From positions 310,001 through 374,000 of the forward strand of contig NZ_ARYK01000002.1 in NCBI RefSeq assembly GCF_000685275.1: 64,000 nt of DNA, written 5' to 3'. The notes below the pieces were generated by a model. The model saw only the letters and a program-made list of their open reading frames with translations, searched no databases and was not told the DNA's origin. The position numbers were made by a program, and so were the translations under genes. This DNA comes from Hyphomonas johnsonii MHS-2 (GTDB lineage Bacteria; Pseudomonadota; Alphaproteobacteria; Caulobacterales; Hyphomonadaceae). Position 1 is the stretch's first letter. The number at the start of each line of letters is the position of its first letter. Below, in pieces: positions 54,918-64,000 of this stretch.

Positions 54918-57104
54918 ATGCCGTTCAAGACTGCCGAAACCGGCCAAACCAAACTCAACACGCTTCTGGCAACCACCGCGCTGGGGCTCGTTCTGTTTCC
55001 GCTGGCCGCACAGGCAGACCCGGTCGAGATCGGCGAAGTCACGATCGAAGCCGAAGCGCCGGACTACAAGGCCGAGCCCGAGTCGCCGAAATACACCGCG
55101 CCCCTGATCGACACGCCACGCTCTGTCACCGTCGTCACCGAGGAAGTGTTCGAGGACACAAACGCCACCACCCTCGTCGATGCGCTGCGCACCGTGCCGG
55201 GCATCACCATGGCCATGGGCGAGGGCGGCCAGCCCTTCGCCGACCGGCCCTTCATACGGGGATACGAGTCCACCAGCGGCATCATGGTCGACGGCATCCG
55301 TGACGCCTCGGCCCAGTCACGCGACGTATTCAATCTCGAACAGATCGAAGTCTCGCGCGGTGCCAATGGCGCGCTTGCCGGCCGTGGGGCACCGGGCGGC
55401 AGCCTCAATCTCGTGACCAAGACTGCCAAGGCGGACGACTTCATCGCCGGCTCTGCCGCTGTCGGCAACGCAGACCACCAGCGCGCCACACTCGACATCA
55501 ACGAGGCGCTCTCCGACACGGTCGCCGTTCGCGTCAACGGCATGTGGCAGGATTCCGGCATTCCGGGCCGCGACGCGGTCTTTGACAACCGCTGGGGATT
55601 CGCGCCGACCATCACCTGGGGCCTCAATACGCCAACGGAATTCACCGCCAGCTATTCCCACTATGAAGGCGACGGCATCATCGACTATGGCCATCCGCTC
55701 GATCTTGACACCGGCCAGCCCGTCAGCGGCATCGACCCCGACAATTTCTACGGCCTGCTCAACCGCGACTTCCACGATACCAAGACCGATTCCGGCCAGT
55801 TCGAGGTCTCCCACGCCCTCAACGACTATGTGACACTCCGCAACATCACGCGTGTCTCGCGCTCCAGCAACGCCTACATCGCCAGCAACCCGGACGACAG
55901 CCAGGGCAATATCGTCAACGGCCTTGTCCTCAGGAACGTGAAGAGTTCCAACTCCACCACTGAAAGCTTCGTCAACCAGACCGACCTGCAGGCAGGCTTC
56001 AGCCTCGGCGGCCTGGACCACAGCCTCTCGACCGGCGTCGAATTCGCCTACGAGACCACGGACCGCAGCACCTATGCCGTGTCCCAGCTTGCGCCCGGCG
56101 GAATCGCAATCCCGCGCGGCGAATGCGACCTGTTCGGCGCCGGCGCACCGAGTGGCTACAACTGCACAGACCTTTACAATCCGAACCCGAACGATCCGTG
56201 GACGGGTGCCATCTCACGCAATCCTGTCACCCGCACGAACGTCGACACGTTCGGTGCCTATGTCTTCGACTCGATCACCCTCAGCGAAAAATGGATCCTC
56301 AATCTCGGCCTCCGGCTCGATGATTTCCGCACTGACACGTCCACCGACCTCAACAATGACGACACGCTGTTCACCTATCAGGTCGGCGCCGTCTACAAGC
56401 CGGCGTTCAACACCAGCGTCTACGCCTCCTTCGCCACCTCAGCCAGTCCGTCCGGCGTGACGGCGGGCGACGGCGGCGACAATATTTCGATTTCGGATGA
56501 AGACCTGAAACCGGAACGGGCCCGCAATTACGAACTCGGCGTGAAATGGGAACCGGAGGGCCGCGACATCGCCCTGAATGCCGCGATCTTCCGAACAGAG
56601 GTCGTTGACGGGCACGTTGCCGTCGAGGCCGGCCGGGGCGCACCGCAGCAGGCGATCGGTGAACAGCGCGTCCAGGGCATCGAACTCAGCGCCACCGGGT
56701 CCATCACCGACGCGTGGGACATCTTTGCCGGGTACAGTTATCTCGACTCTGAAATCATCGACGCGGGTCCGATCAACACGGCCGATGTCGGCAACCAGAT
56801 GCCGAACACGCCGGAAAACAGTTTCACGCTCTGGACGACATATGACGTCCTCCCGCGCCTCACCGTCGGCGGTGGCACCAATTATGTGTCGAAACGCTTC
56901 GGCAATACGGCCAACACGAAGAGCGTCGATGGCTACTGGAAGTATGACGCCATGGCGTCCTACGACCTGACCTCGCACATCGCGCTCCAGCTCAACGTCA
57001 ACAACCTGACCGACGAACGCTATTATGACCGCGTCTACACCACGCACATGGCCACCATTGCGCCAGGCCGGTCGGTTGTCGGCAGTCTCAAATTCAAGTT
57101 CTAG
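54918..57104 (+). CDS. TonB-dependent siderophore receptor (FhuA/FiuA-like)
   Basis: This 728-residue outer-membrane receptor has a signal peptide ending near AAQA-DP. The plug begins [17 protein letters not shown], carries [18 protein letters not shown] and the conserved [22 protein letters not shown], and the protein ends in LKFKF, a typical barrel C-terminus. It resembles catecholate or hydroxamate siderophore receptors (CirA/Fiu group, usually next to PiuC). The ATG at 54918 has AAGGGA upstream. It is downstream of two iron boxes and starts a transport operon. Confidence 0.93.
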   Translation: MPFKTAETGQTKLNTLLATTALGLVLFPLAAQADPVEIGEVTIEAEAPDYKAEPESPKYTAPLIDTPRSVTVVTEEVFEDTNATTLVDALRTVPGITMAMGEGGQPFADRPFIRGYESTSGIMVDGIRDASAQSRDVFNLEQIEVSRGANGALAGRGAPGGSLNLVTKTAKADDFIAGSAAVGNADHQRATLDINEALSDTVAVRVNGMWQDSGIPGRDAVFDNRWGFAPTITWGLNTPTEFTASYSHYEGDGIIDYGHPLDLDTGQPVSGIDPDNFYGLLNRDFHDTKTDSGQFEVSHALNDYVTLRNITRVSRSSNAYIASNPDDSQGNIVNGLVLRNVKSSNSTTESFVNQTDLQAGFSLGGLDHSLSTGVEFAYETTDRSTYAVSQLAPGGIAIPRGECDLFGAGAPSGYNCTDLYNPNPNDPWTGAISRNPVTRTNVDTFGAYVFDSITLSEKWILNLGLRLDDFRTDTSTDLNNDDTLFTYQVGAVYKPAFNTSVYASFATSASPSGVTAGDGGDNISISDEDLKPERARNYELGVKWEPEGRDIALNAAIFRTEVVDGHVAVEAGRGAPQQAIGEQRVQGIELSATGSITDAWDIFAGYSYLDSEIIDAGPINTADVGNQMPNTPENSFTLWTTYDVLPRLTVGGGTNYVSKRFGNTANTKSVDGYWKYDAMASYDLTSHIALQLNVNNLTDERYYDRVYTTHMATIAPGRSVVGSLKFKF

Positions 57105-57123
57105 CCCCGGCGGAAATCCCTGC

Positions 57124-57804
57124 ATGCTGATCCGAATTCCAGAAGTCCTCACCAAGCCGGATGTCACAGGCATCCGTCAGCTGATCGACGGCGCAGACTG
57201 GCGCGATGGCAACGCCACGTCCGGCGCCCAGGCAGCGCGCGCAAAGCGCAATGCCCAGCTGGCGGATGACAGTCCGCAGGCGCGCGAGGCAGGTGACCGG
57301 GTGCTCGATGCGCTGCAGCGCCATCCCCTGTTCATTTCGGCCGCCCTGCCCCTCAAGGTCTTCCCGCCCCTGTTCAACCGTTACGAAGGCGGCCAGAATT
57401 TCGGCAACCATGTCGACAACGCAATCCGGCCGATGCGTGGCAACGACTTTCGTATCCGGACGGATGTCTCTGCGACACTCTTTCTGGCCGAGCCGGACAC
57501 GTATGACGGCGGCGAACTCGTCATTGATGACACCTACGGCTCGCATTCGGTCAAGCTGCCTGCGGGCGACATGATCCTCTATCCGTCGACCAGCCTGCAC
57601 CGTGTCATGCCGGTGACACGCGGCGCGCGGGTCGCCTCCTTCTTCTGGGTCCAGAGCATGGTGCGCGATGACGGCCAGCGGACGCTCCTGTTCGAACTGG
57701 ACAGCAGTATCCAGGCCCTGAACGCTACCACTCCCGATCATCCGTCGGTCGTCCAGCTGACCGGCGTCTACCACAACCTCATACGCCGGTGGGCCGATGC
57801 CTGA
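57124..57804 (+). CDS. piuC: PKHD-type Fe(II)/2-oxoglutarate dioxygenase (PiuC/YbiX)
   Basis: This 226-residue dioxygenase of the PiuC/YbiX family lies next to a siderophore receptor, as is usual. The start [13 protein letters not shown], the metal pair in [10 protein letters not shown] and the distal His with the 2-oxoglutarate Arg in [14 protein letters not shown] fit the double-stranded beta-helix core. The conserved C-terminal YHNLIRRWA is also present. The biological substrate of PiuC is unknown; a siderophore-linked modification is often proposed. Confidence 0.93.
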   Translation: MLIRIPEVLTKPDVTGIRQLIDGADWRDGNATSGAQAARAKRNAQLADDSPQAREAGDRVLDALQRHPLFISAALPLKVFPPLFNRYEGGQNFGNHVDNAIRPMRGNDFRIRTDVSATLFLAEPDTYDGGELVIDDTYGSHSVKLPAGDMILYPSTSLHRVMPVTRGARVASFFWVQSMVRDDGQRTLLFELDSSIQALNATTPDHPSVVQLTGVYHNLIRRWADA

Positions 57805-57840
57805 CCCACAGTCCCGACCGATCCTGAAAGGCCACTGACC

Positions 57841-58545
57841 ATGGACTCAACCACCCCCCTACCCGCCACCGCCCAAACGGTGAGCAGTCCTTTCGACCTT
57901 GTCATTGCCGGTGGTCCGGTTGTCTGGCTGCTCATCGCGATGTCCGTGGTGGCGCTGACGATCATCATCTACAAACTGGTCCAGTTCGCGGTCGCTGGTC
58001 TCGCCCGCCGCAACAATGTCGAAAAGGCTGTCAGCCTGTTCCGCGACGGTCGCAAGCGTGAAGCGCTCGCCGCCGTCCAGGGCGCGAAGGATCCGGCTTC
58101 GGCCACGGTCGCCACGGCCATTCGCGGGTCCCTGCGCAGCGATGTGACAGAGGCGGCCGTGCGCGAAGAGGTCGAGCGCGTCGCCTCGTCGGAGATCAAC
58201 ACCCTGCGCTCGCACATCGGCCTGCTCGAAATCATCGGGTCGCTGGCACCCTTGCTTGGCCTGCTCGGCACAGTGCTTGGCATGATCGAGGCCTTCCGCG
58301 CGATGGAGGCGGCCGGCCGCAACGTCGATCCGGCAATCCTGTCCGGCGGCATCTGGGCAGCCCTGCTGACCACCGCGGCGGGCCTCATCGTCGCCATCCC
58401 CGTCGTCGCCGTCGCCAACTGGTTTGACCGCTCCATCCTGCTGGTTGCCCGGCGCACCGAGGACGCCGTCACCCGCATCTTCACGCCTGACCTCACCCGA
58501 CGCACCGAAAGCGCACCAGATGAAATTCGCGCAGCCACAGCTTAA
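57841..58545 (+). CDS. exbB: TonB-system energiser ExbB
   Basis: This MotA/TolQ/ExbB family proton-channel subunit has 234 residues and three helices, near 20-42, 135-158 and 180-202. LLEIIGSLAPLLGLLGTVLGMIEAF and the SGGIWAALLTTAAGLIVAIPVV helix contain the conserved polar residues of the channel. It works with ExbD and TonB encoded downstream. The exbD gene overlaps its end by 26 bases. Confidence 0.93.
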   Translation: MDSTTPLPATAQTVSSPFDLVIAGGPVVWLLIAMSVVALTIIIYKLVQFAVAGLARRNNVEKAVSLFRDGRKREALAAVQGAKDPASATVATAIRGSLRSDVTEAAVREEVERVASSEINTLRSHIGLLEIIGSLAPLLGLLGTVLGMIEAFRAMEAAGRNVDPAILSGGIWAALLTTAAGLIVAIPVVAVANWFDRSILLVARRTEDAVTRIFTPDLTRRTESAPDEIRAATA

Positions 58546-58921
58546 GCCGGCAGGGACGAAGATCAGCCTGACGCCGCTGATTGACGTCGTTTTCATCCTG
58601 CTCCTTTTCTTCATGTTGACCTCCACGTTCGCTGACCGGCGCAGCATGGACATGGTGACACCCGCCCTGGCATCCGTGCCGGACGTGACAGACGCGCTCG
58701 TCACGCTGGACCTCACGACCGAAGGCATCCGGTTCGAAGGGCAGAGCGTGGCACCGGACGCGCTTGTCGCCACGCTCCAGCCGCGCCTTGCCTCGGGCGA
58801 CCCTGTCGTCATCCAGGTTGCGCCGGGCGTCGGCCTTGAAGCCTGCGTATCGGTCATGGACGCCCTCGAAGCGGCCGGGGCCCGGTCGATCTCGCTGCGC
58901 CGGCAGGACAGCCTCCAATGA
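58520..58921 (+). CDS. exbD: ExbD, with the membrane Asp (Asp22)
   Basis: This 133-residue ExbD/TolR protein has one membrane helix, LIDVVFILLLFFMLTSTF, and the essential aspartate (Asp22) in TPLIDVVF. The rest is periplasmic. It starts at the ATG at 58520 inside the exbB end; the longer frame from 58424 is a shadow of exbB. It overlaps the following exbD-like gene by four bases. Confidence 0.92.
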   Translation: MKFAQPQLKPAGTKISLTPLIDVVFILLLFFMLTSTFADRRSMDMVTPALASVPDVTDALVTLDLTTEGIRFEGQSVAPDALVATLQPRLASGDPVVIQVAPGVGLEACVSVMDALEAAGARSISLRRQDSLQ

Positions 58922-59337
58922 AGCTGCGCGCCGGATCAGACACGAAACGAATGGCCAGCATTGATGATCGCATCATGCCGCTCATCAATATCGTGTTCCT
59001 GCTTCTGATCTTCTTCCTCGTCGCCGGCGCCATCCGCGAGGCCGAGCCCATGGAGGTTGATCCGCCAGCCTCCACAGCGGAAGCCACCAGCGACGCCGCC
59101 GCCCTGATGATCTACATGTCCGCCGATGGCCGCCTCGCACTGGGTGACCGTGTCCTGCAAGGCGTGGACCTCAACCAGGCCCTGGCCGGCGCCCTCGGCG
59201 CGGATCCTGACCAGCCCGTCCGCATCGTTGCCGACAAGGGTGTCGAGGCGGTGAAAGTGGTTGAAGTTCTCGAAGCACTGCGCGCCGCCGGTTCCAGCCG
59301 GGTCAAACTGACGACCAGGTTGCAGGCCGCGCCATGA
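58918..59337 (+). CDS. Second ExbD-like protein, membrane Asp replaced by Asn
   Basis: This 139-residue protein has the ExbD layout: a short cytoplasmic tail, one helix (LINIVFLLLIFFLVAGA) and a periplasmic domain. At the position of the essential Asp it has Asn24 (MPLINIVF). Without that carboxylate it should not carry protons alone, so it may form mixed complexes with the first ExbD. Tandem exbD genes also occur in xanthomonads and some alphaproteobacteria. It overlaps both neighbours by four bases. Confidence 0.85.
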   Translation: MKLRAGSDTKRMASIDDRIMPLINIVFLLLIFFLVAGAIREAEPMEVDPPASTAEATSDAAALMIYMSADGRLALGDRVLQGVDLNQALAGALGADPDQPVRIVADKGVEAVKVVEVLEALRAAGSSRVKLTTRLQAAP

Positions 59338-60104
59338 ACTGGCGCGCGGCTGTCTGGATCGGAGCTTTCCTGTGTGCGCTCGCCGCGCATGCCGTCGGGC
59401 TTGCTGGAATCCACATCACGTCCGATACACCTCCCCCGCCCGTGGAGACCGAGCACGAAATCCTCCTCGCGCCCATCGGCACGCTGGACGGCGCACTCGA
59501 AGATGCCGGTGATGAGAGTGAAGCGCCCGCCGACCCCGAACCAGCGGCTCCACCACCCCCACAGCGCCCCCTTCCCGCACCCGAACCACCCACACCCGAA
59601 CCGGCCCCGACCACAACACCCGCACCTCCCCCCCTCCCCACACCCGCACCGGCCCCTGTGGACACAGCCCCTGCGGCCGCGCCAGTGACGACGGCGCAAC
59701 CTGCCCGCACCTCGTCCTCCGGCCCCCGCACCGCCACCGCCACACCTGCACGCACGACTGGCCAGCCTGGCACCAACCCCGGCCCGCAATTCGGCGTGCC
59801 CGGCGGCGTCGACAAGCGCCAGGCCGAATATGCAGGGCTGCTGCAGGCCTGGTTCATGAAGCACAAGCGTTATCCCTATCCCGCCAGGTCGCGCCGTCAG
59901 CAGGGCGTTGTGAAGGTCTGGTTCCGGGTGGATAGTGCGGGCAATATCCTTGAACAGCGGATCGATACCGGTTCCGGCTTCCGCATCCTCGACGAGGCCA
60001 CACTGGCCCTGCTCGAACGCGCCTCCCCCGTGCCACCCCCTCCGCCTCCCCTGCACGGTACTGATCTCACCTTCACGGTGCCCATCTCCTATTCGCTGAA
60101 CTGA
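59334..60104 (+). CDS. tonB: TonB energy-transducing protein
   Basis: This 256-residue protein has an N-terminal membrane anchor (residues 5-27), a long Pro-rich spacer from about 65 to 115 (repeats such as PEPPTPEPAP) and a C-terminal TonB domain (about 160-256). The domain contains YPYPARSRRQQGVVKVWFRV and the late LERASPVPPPPPP. The C-terminus ends in FTVPISYSLN. It contacts the TonB box of the receptor encoded at 54918. It completes the piuC-exbB-exbD-exbD-tonB set. Confidence 0.9.
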   Translation: MNWRAAVWIGAFLCALAAHAVGLAGIHITSDTPPPPVETEHEILLAPIGTLDGALEDAGDESEAPADPEPAAPPPPQRPLPAPEPPTPEPAPTTTPAPPPLPTPAPAPVDTAPAAAPVTTAQPARTSSSGPRTATATPARTTGQPGTNPGPQFGVPGGVDKRQAEYAGLLQAWFMKHKRYPYPARSRRQQGVVKVWFRVDSAGNILEQRIDTGSGFRILDEATLALLERASPVPPPPPPLHGTDLTFTVPISYSLN

Positions 60105-60161
60105 CCGGCGGATCCGACCGGCGTAATCCACCGCAAAATACGCTCTTTTCCGGTGCTCCGC

Positions 60162-60193
60162 TTGACTCCGGACCAAAAGAACAAAATAAGAAC
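60162..60193 (+). promoter_or_regulatory. SOS promoter with LexA box of imuA
   Basis: GAAC-AAAATAA-GAAC (60179-60193) is an exact alphaproteobacterial LexA box (direct GAAC/GTTC repeats with 7 bp between). TTGACT (60162-60167) and AATAAG (60185-60190) with a 17-bp spacer form a promoter whose -10 lies inside the box, so LexA would block it. The predicted transcription start lies at about 60197, next to the imuA start codon. Confidence 0.8.
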
Positions 60194-60195
60194 AT

Positions 60196-60912
60196 ATGCG
60201 TGGAGAAACCTGCCTTCCCCCCAATGTTTACCGGGCCTCACAGCCTGATGCCTGCCCGCCAATGCCCGGCAGCATGGGCGTCCACGAAGTGTGCGAGGCC
60301 GCCTTTGGCTGCTGGCCGGCCCTGACCGGATTTTCAATGGCGGCCAGCGCAATCCGCCCCGGCCCCGTTGCCTGGATCGCACAGGGCCGGGTCACGCGCG
60401 AACACGGCCACCTGATGCAGGCCGGCCTGCCCGACCTCCGCGCGAAACCGCCCGCCATCCTGTCCATCTGCACGAACAAGCTGTCCGACACGCTCTGGGC
60501 CACCGAAGAGTCCGTGCGGTCCGGCGCTGTCAGCCTGGTTGTCGCAGAACTGGAGGCCATTGACTTCACCGCCAGCCGCCGGCTCGCCCTCGCCTCCGGC
60601 CGCCACAATGTGCCGGTCATCCTGCTCATGCCCTACACATGCGCGGGTGCAACCGCCGCCTCTGCCCGCTGGCGGGTCAGCGCCCGCCCGTCTGCGCCCA
60701 ACAGGTTCGACCCCCGCGCTCCCGGCTTTCCGCGCTGGCGGGCTGTTCTCGAGCGCGCCCGGCAGGCCCCGCACATGACGGGCAAGGTTTTCGACATCGA
60801 GCTGAACAATGAAACGCTATCTCTCTCTATGGTTTCCGGAATGGCCACTGACCCGGCTCATGCGGGCCCGGCGCGCGCAGCCCTCCCACACGGTCACCGC
60901 CAGCGCGCCTGA
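60196..60912 (+). CDS. imuA: ImuA, mutasome accessory protein
   Basis: This 238-residue protein is related to RecA/SulA-type ImuA, which recruits ImuB and DnaE2 for mutagenic lesion bypass. VHEVCEAAFG and SAIRPGPVAWIAQGR, plus the RRLALASGRHNVPVILLM strand, are recognisable. The ATG at 60196 is only three bases past the LexA box. Translation may be leaderless, or may start at the ATG at 60262 or 60274. Its 3' end overlaps imuB by about 100 bases in another frame. Confidence 0.85.
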   Translation: MRGETCLPPNVYRASQPDACPPMPGSMGVHEVCEAAFGCWPALTGFSMAASAIRPGPVAWIAQGRVTREHGHLMQAGLPDLRAKPPAILSICTNKLSDTLWATEESVRSGAVSLVVAELEAIDFTASRRLALASGRHNVPVILLMPYTCAGATAASARWRVSARPSAPNRFDPRAPGFPRWRAVLERARQAPHMTGKVFDIELNNETLSLSMVSGMATDPAHAGPARAALPHGHRQRA

Positions 60913-62422
60913 TCCGCAGGTTCCCTTTGTCCTGACCGAACCGGGGGCACACGGGCTGTGCGTTGTCGCCGCCAATGCCGCCGCCCGGGCAAAAGGCATA
61001 TCCGAACCCCTGCGGTTTGCCGATGCCCGGGCGCGCGTTCCCGCGATTGTGTCAGAGGAGGTGGACCGCGCGGCCGACAAGCTCGCGCTAGAAGCCCTTG
61101 CCGCCTGGATGATCCGGATCGCGCCATTGGTCGCCCTCGATGGGCCGGACGGGCTGATGCTGGAAGTGACAGGTTGTGCCCACCTCTATGGCGGGGAAAG
61201 AGACATGCTGGCGCAGGTGACGAAACTGCTGGACCGGGGCGGCATTCCTCACCGCGCCGGCCTCGCCAGTACACCCGGCGCGGCAAGCGCCCTTGCCCGC
61301 GCAGCGCCCGGCATGATCCTGGACAGGGGAGAGGAAGAGGCCGGCCTCGCCACCCTGCCCGTCTCCGCCCTGCGCCTGTCGCCTGAGACTGACACCCTGC
61401 TGCGCCGGTTCGGCCTCAGGCATATTGGCCAGCTCTACGCTATCGACCGCAAGGCGCTGGCGCGGCGCTTCCGGTCGAAGGCGACCGCAGATGCTGTCCT
61501 CCTGCGGCTCGACCAGGCCCTCGGCCGCCGCATCGAACCCATACACCCCCTGCGCCCCACCCCCGCCTGCGCCGTACGCCTTTCCTGCCCTGACCCCCTG
61601 CTCAGTGCTGACGCCATCCGGCTGGGCCTGGAAACACTGGCCGCAGAACTCTGCACAAAACTTGAAGTCTCCGGCAAGGGCGCCCGGAAATTCACGCTGC
61701 ATGCCTTTCGCTCGGATGGCACATCAGGCGCCGTCGGCATCGCAGTCGCCCGGGCGGTGCGTAATCCCCTGCATATCCTCCGCCTGTTCAGGGAGCGGGT
61801 TGACCAACTCGACCCGGGTTTCGGCATCGACCTCCTGCTGCTCGAAGCCCACCGCACCGGACCGATGGAGGCTGGCACGGTTGCCCTTTCCGGGGACCTG
61901 GCTGGCGTCGACACAGATCATGTCGTCCTCGCCGCACTGGCCGATCGGATCATGGCGCGGCTGGGCGAAGACGTCGTAAGAATCGCTGTCCCGGTGGAAA
62001 GCCACTTGCCCGAGCGGACCGAGCAATACGCCCCTTTCGACGGAACCCTCGTCGACGGTGCCATGAAAAGATCCGCCGCGGGGCCAAGGCCAATCCGGTT
62101 CCTGTCGCGCCCCGAGCCGATCAACGTGCTGGCCGAAGTGCCCGACGGCCCGCCCCTGCGTTTCACCTGGCGCCGCCTGCCCCGCACTGTGCTCAGGGCG
62201 GACGGGCCCGAGCGGATCAGCCCGGAATGGTGGCGCTGCCACATCCCCCCGCCGCCCGAACAGGACGGCCCCGGCGAGCGCGTCAGGCACTTGCCCCGCG
62301 CCCGCGACTATTACCGCGTCGAGGATGCTGCCGGGGCGCGCTACTGGCTGTTCCGCAACGGGCTTTACGACGATGGCCGGGGCGGGCCGCCCGCCTGGTA
62401 CATACACGGGCTGTTCGCATGA
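60809..62422 (+). CDS. imuB: ImuB, Y-family polymerase-like protein
   Basis: This 537-residue protein belongs to the catalytically inactive Y-family polymerase branch. The N-terminus [16 protein letters not shown] replaces the acidic DxD site of active polymerases, and the palm shows [13 protein letters not shown]. The little-finger region and a C-terminal tail follow. ImuB proteins tether the mutasome to the beta clamp. The start at 60809 fits the family; the gene overlaps imuA, and its end overlaps dnaE2 by four bases. Confidence 0.9.
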   Translation: MKRYLSLWFPEWPLTRLMRARRAQPSHTVTASAPDPQVPFVLTEPGAHGLCVVAANAAARAKGISEPLRFADARARVPAIVSEEVDRAADKLALEALAAWMIRIAPLVALDGPDGLMLEVTGCAHLYGGERDMLAQVTKLLDRGGIPHRAGLASTPGAASALARAAPGMILDRGEEEAGLATLPVSALRLSPETDTLLRRFGLRHIGQLYAIDRKALARRFRSKATADAVLLRLDQALGRRIEPIHPLRPTPACAVRLSCPDPLLSADAIRLGLETLAAELCTKLEVSGKGARKFTLHAFRSDGTSGAVGIAVARAVRNPLHILRLFRERVDQLDPGFGIDLLLLEAHRTGPMEAGTVALSGDLAGVDTDHVVLAALADRIMARLGEDVVRIAVPVESHLPERTEQYAPFDGTLVDGAMKRSAAGPRPIRFLSRPEPINVLAEVPDGPPLRFTWRRLPRTVLRADGPERISPEWWRCHIPPPPEQDGPGERVRHLPRARDYYRVEDAAGARYWLFRNGLYDDGRGGPPAWYIHGLFA

Positions 62423-64000
62423 GCGGATATGCCGAACTGGCCGTCACGAGCAATTTCTCCTTCCTGCGCGGGGCATCCCACGCCGAGGAACTTGTTATCC
62501 AGGCCAAGGCCCTTGGCCTTTCGGCCATCGGCATTGCGGACCACAACACGCTGGCGGGAGTCGTGCGCGCGCATGTCGCCGCCAAGGAGGCCGGGCTGAA
62601 ACTGCTGGTCGGCGCGCGGCTGGTGCCGACCGATGGACCGCACCTGATCTGCTACCCGGAGAACCGGGCCGCCTACGGGCGCCTCTCGGCCCTCCTGTCC
62701 CTCGGCAAGCGGCGCGCCGAAAAGGGCGACTGCCTGATTTCCCTTGAAGACATCATCACCCATGGCGAAGGCCAGGTCTTCATTGCCATTCCCCCTGACC
62801 ACCCCGGCACCGCCTTTTCGGAAACCCTGGAACGGCTCGGCCGCGAATGGCCCCGCCGCCTCTATCTCGCTGCGCGGCATGACTATGGCGGGCGCAACCG
62901 GGAACGCATCGCGCGGCTGGCCGACCTTGGCGCACGGGCCGGCGTGCCGCTCGTCGCCGTCAATGACGTGCTCTACCACATGCCGGAACGCCGTCCGCTG
63001 CAGGATGTCCTGACCTGTATCCGCGAACACTGCACGATCGATGCGGCCGGGTTCCGCCTCGCCGCGAATGCAGAACGCCATATCAAGAGTCCGGACGAGA
63101 TGGCGCGCCTGTTCAGGGGGTTCGAGCCGGCTCTCGCCCGTACGCAGGTGATTGCCGACCGCTGCACATTCAGCCTTGATGAACTCGCCTATGAGTATCC
63201 GGACGAGCCCGTACCACCTGGAAAGACCCCGCAGGAGCATCTTGAAACCCTCACCTGGAAAGGGGCGGACCGGCGATACCCGACCGGCATTCCGGAAGCC
63301 GTCAGCGCCGCGCTTCACAAGGAGCTCGCCATGATCGCCGCCCTTGATTATGCGCCCTACTTCCTGACCGTCCATGACATCGTGGCCTGGGCCCGTGGAA
63401 AGGATATTCTCTGCCAGGGGCGCGGATCGGCGGCGAACTCCGCTGTCTGCTTCTGCCTCGGCATCACGAGTGTCGATCCCGGCACAACCAGCCTCCTGTT
63501 CGAGCGGTTCCTGTCAAAGGAACGCCGCGAACCACCGGATATCGATGTCGATTTCGAGCACGAGCGGCGCGAAGAGGTGATCCAGTATGTCTACCGCCGC
63601 TATGGCCGCCACAGGGCCGCCCTCACGGCGACCGTCATCTCCTATCGTCCCCGCTCTGCCGTGCGTGAAGTCTGCAAGGCGCTCGGCCTGTCGGAGGATA
63701 TTTCCTCAGCCCTTGCCGGAACGGTCTGGGGCAGTTGGGGTAGCACGATAAAGGAAGACCAGATCCGGCAGGCGGCGCTCGACCCCGCGAACGCGATGAT
63801 CCGCCGGGCCATCATCCTGATCCGCCAGCTGATCGGTTTCCCGCGCCACCTGTCGCAGCATGTCGGCGGCTTTGTGCTGACGCGCGGGCCTCTCACCGAG
63901 ACAGTCCCGATCGGCAATGCGGCGATGGACGAGCGCACATTCATCGAATGGGACAAGGACGACATCAGTGCGCTTGGCATCATGAAGGTCGACGTGCTCG
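62419..64000 (+). CDS. dnaE2: Error-prone DNA polymerase III alpha DnaE2, N-terminal 527 residues (cut by window end)
   Basis: This replicase-type polymerase is made under SOS control for damage bypass. The frame is open to base 64000. The N-terminal PHP domain begins [22 protein letters not shown] and includes [13 protein letters not shown]. The polymerase palm starts near residue 330, with [14 protein letters not shown] and the catalytic acidic [15 protein letters not shown]. The last visible stretch LGIMKVDVL is the usual C family motif. Gene order imuA-imuB-dnaE2 is the classic mutasome cassette. Confidence 0.96.
   Translation, partial: MSGYAELAVTSNFSFLRGASHAEELVIQAKALGLSAIGIADHNTLAGVVRAHVAAKEAGLKLLVGARLVPTDGPHLICYPENRAAYGRLSALLSLGKRRAEKGDCLISLEDIITHGEGQVFIAIPPDHPGTAFSETLERLGREWPRRLYLAARHDYGGRNRERIARLADLGARAGVPLVAVNDVLYHMPERRPLQDVLTCIREHCTIDAAGFRLAANAERHIKSPDEMARLFRGFEPALARTQVIADRCTFSLDELAYEYPDEPVPPGKTPQEHLETLTWKGADRRYPTGIPEAVSAALHKELAMIAALDYAPYFLTVHDIVAWARGKDILCQGRGSAANSAVCFCLGITSVDPGTTSLLFERFLSKERREPPDIDVDFEHERREEVIQYVYRRYGRHRAALTATVISYRPRSAVREVCKALGLSEDISSALAGTVWGSWGSTIKEDQIRQAALDPANAMIRRAIILIRQLIGFPRHLSQHVGGFVLTRGPLTETVPIGNAAMDERTFIEWDKDDISALGIMKVDVL

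Noticed and set aside
62365-63375. 336-residue minus-strand ORF over dnaE2
   Set aside because: Low-complexity reverse frame; the PHP and polymerase motifs are on the plus strand.

Overview
The window looks like the chromosome of a marine alphaproteobacterium, most plausibly from the Hyphomonadaceae/Maricaulales group. This is inferred from gene content, not from a marker-gene comparison. The clues are a GAAC-N7-GAAC LexA box in front of imuA-imuB-dnaE2, an NDUFS4-type complex I subunit, a ribosomal protein L21 with a long C-terminal extension, Caulobacter-like TonB-dependent receptors, and catabolic loci for alginate and rhamnose.

Region 1 (1-11130) is an alginate-utilisation locus. It has a TonB-dependent receptor cut by the window start, then an operon on the minus strand: PL6 lyase, PL17 oligoalginate lyase, KdgF, hexuronate-type MFS carrier, DEH reductase-like SDR and KDG kinase. 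A divergent FadR-type GntR regulator follows. A shared palindrome (ATTGGT-N3-ACCAAT) links the receptor and regulator promoters, and half-sites of it overlap the PL6 promoter. The locus sits downstream of the 3' end of tRNA-Ser(CGA).

Region 2 (11441-22233) is mostly housekeeping: tRNA-Ser, rplU-rpmA with a terminator, a GNAT, obgE, a small zinc-ribbon protein, proB, an unrecognised membrane protein, a GNAT plus RLAN/ATP-grasp ligase pair, a fatty acyl-CoA synthetase, tesB and tRNA-Pro(TGG).

Region 3 (22199-45425) is bounded by two exact 35-bp copies of the 3' end of tRNA-Pro, so it reads as an integrated genomic island of about 23 kb, with no integrase visible. Its first half is a rhamnose/rhamnoside module: FGGY kinase, bifunctional aldolase-dehydrogenase, isomerase, DeoR regulator, GPH symporter, GH78 rhamnosidase, TonB receptor, IclR regulator and esterase. 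Its second half is a bufferin (copper-binding RiPP) operon bufABCD. That operon continues without a break into four further envelope genes: an FG-GAP/UnbV membrane protein, two polytopic membrane proteins (one with paired periplasmic cysteines) and a DUF900-type lipoprotein.

Region 4 (45454-64000) returns to the backbone: NDUFS4, tRNA-Arg(TCT), an RND efflux pump with its adaptor, and a CoA-transferase. A Fur-box-controlled iron region follows: PepSY membrane protein, DUF2271, DUF4198 and ApbE, then a siderophore-type receptor, PiuC, ExbB, two ExbD and TonB. The DUF2271 protein carries a DxxSGPT sequence close to the ApbE flavinylation motif, suggesting a flavin-based periplasmic iron reductase. 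The window ends in an SOS mutasome cassette (imuA, imuB, dnaE2), with dnaE2 cut by the window end.
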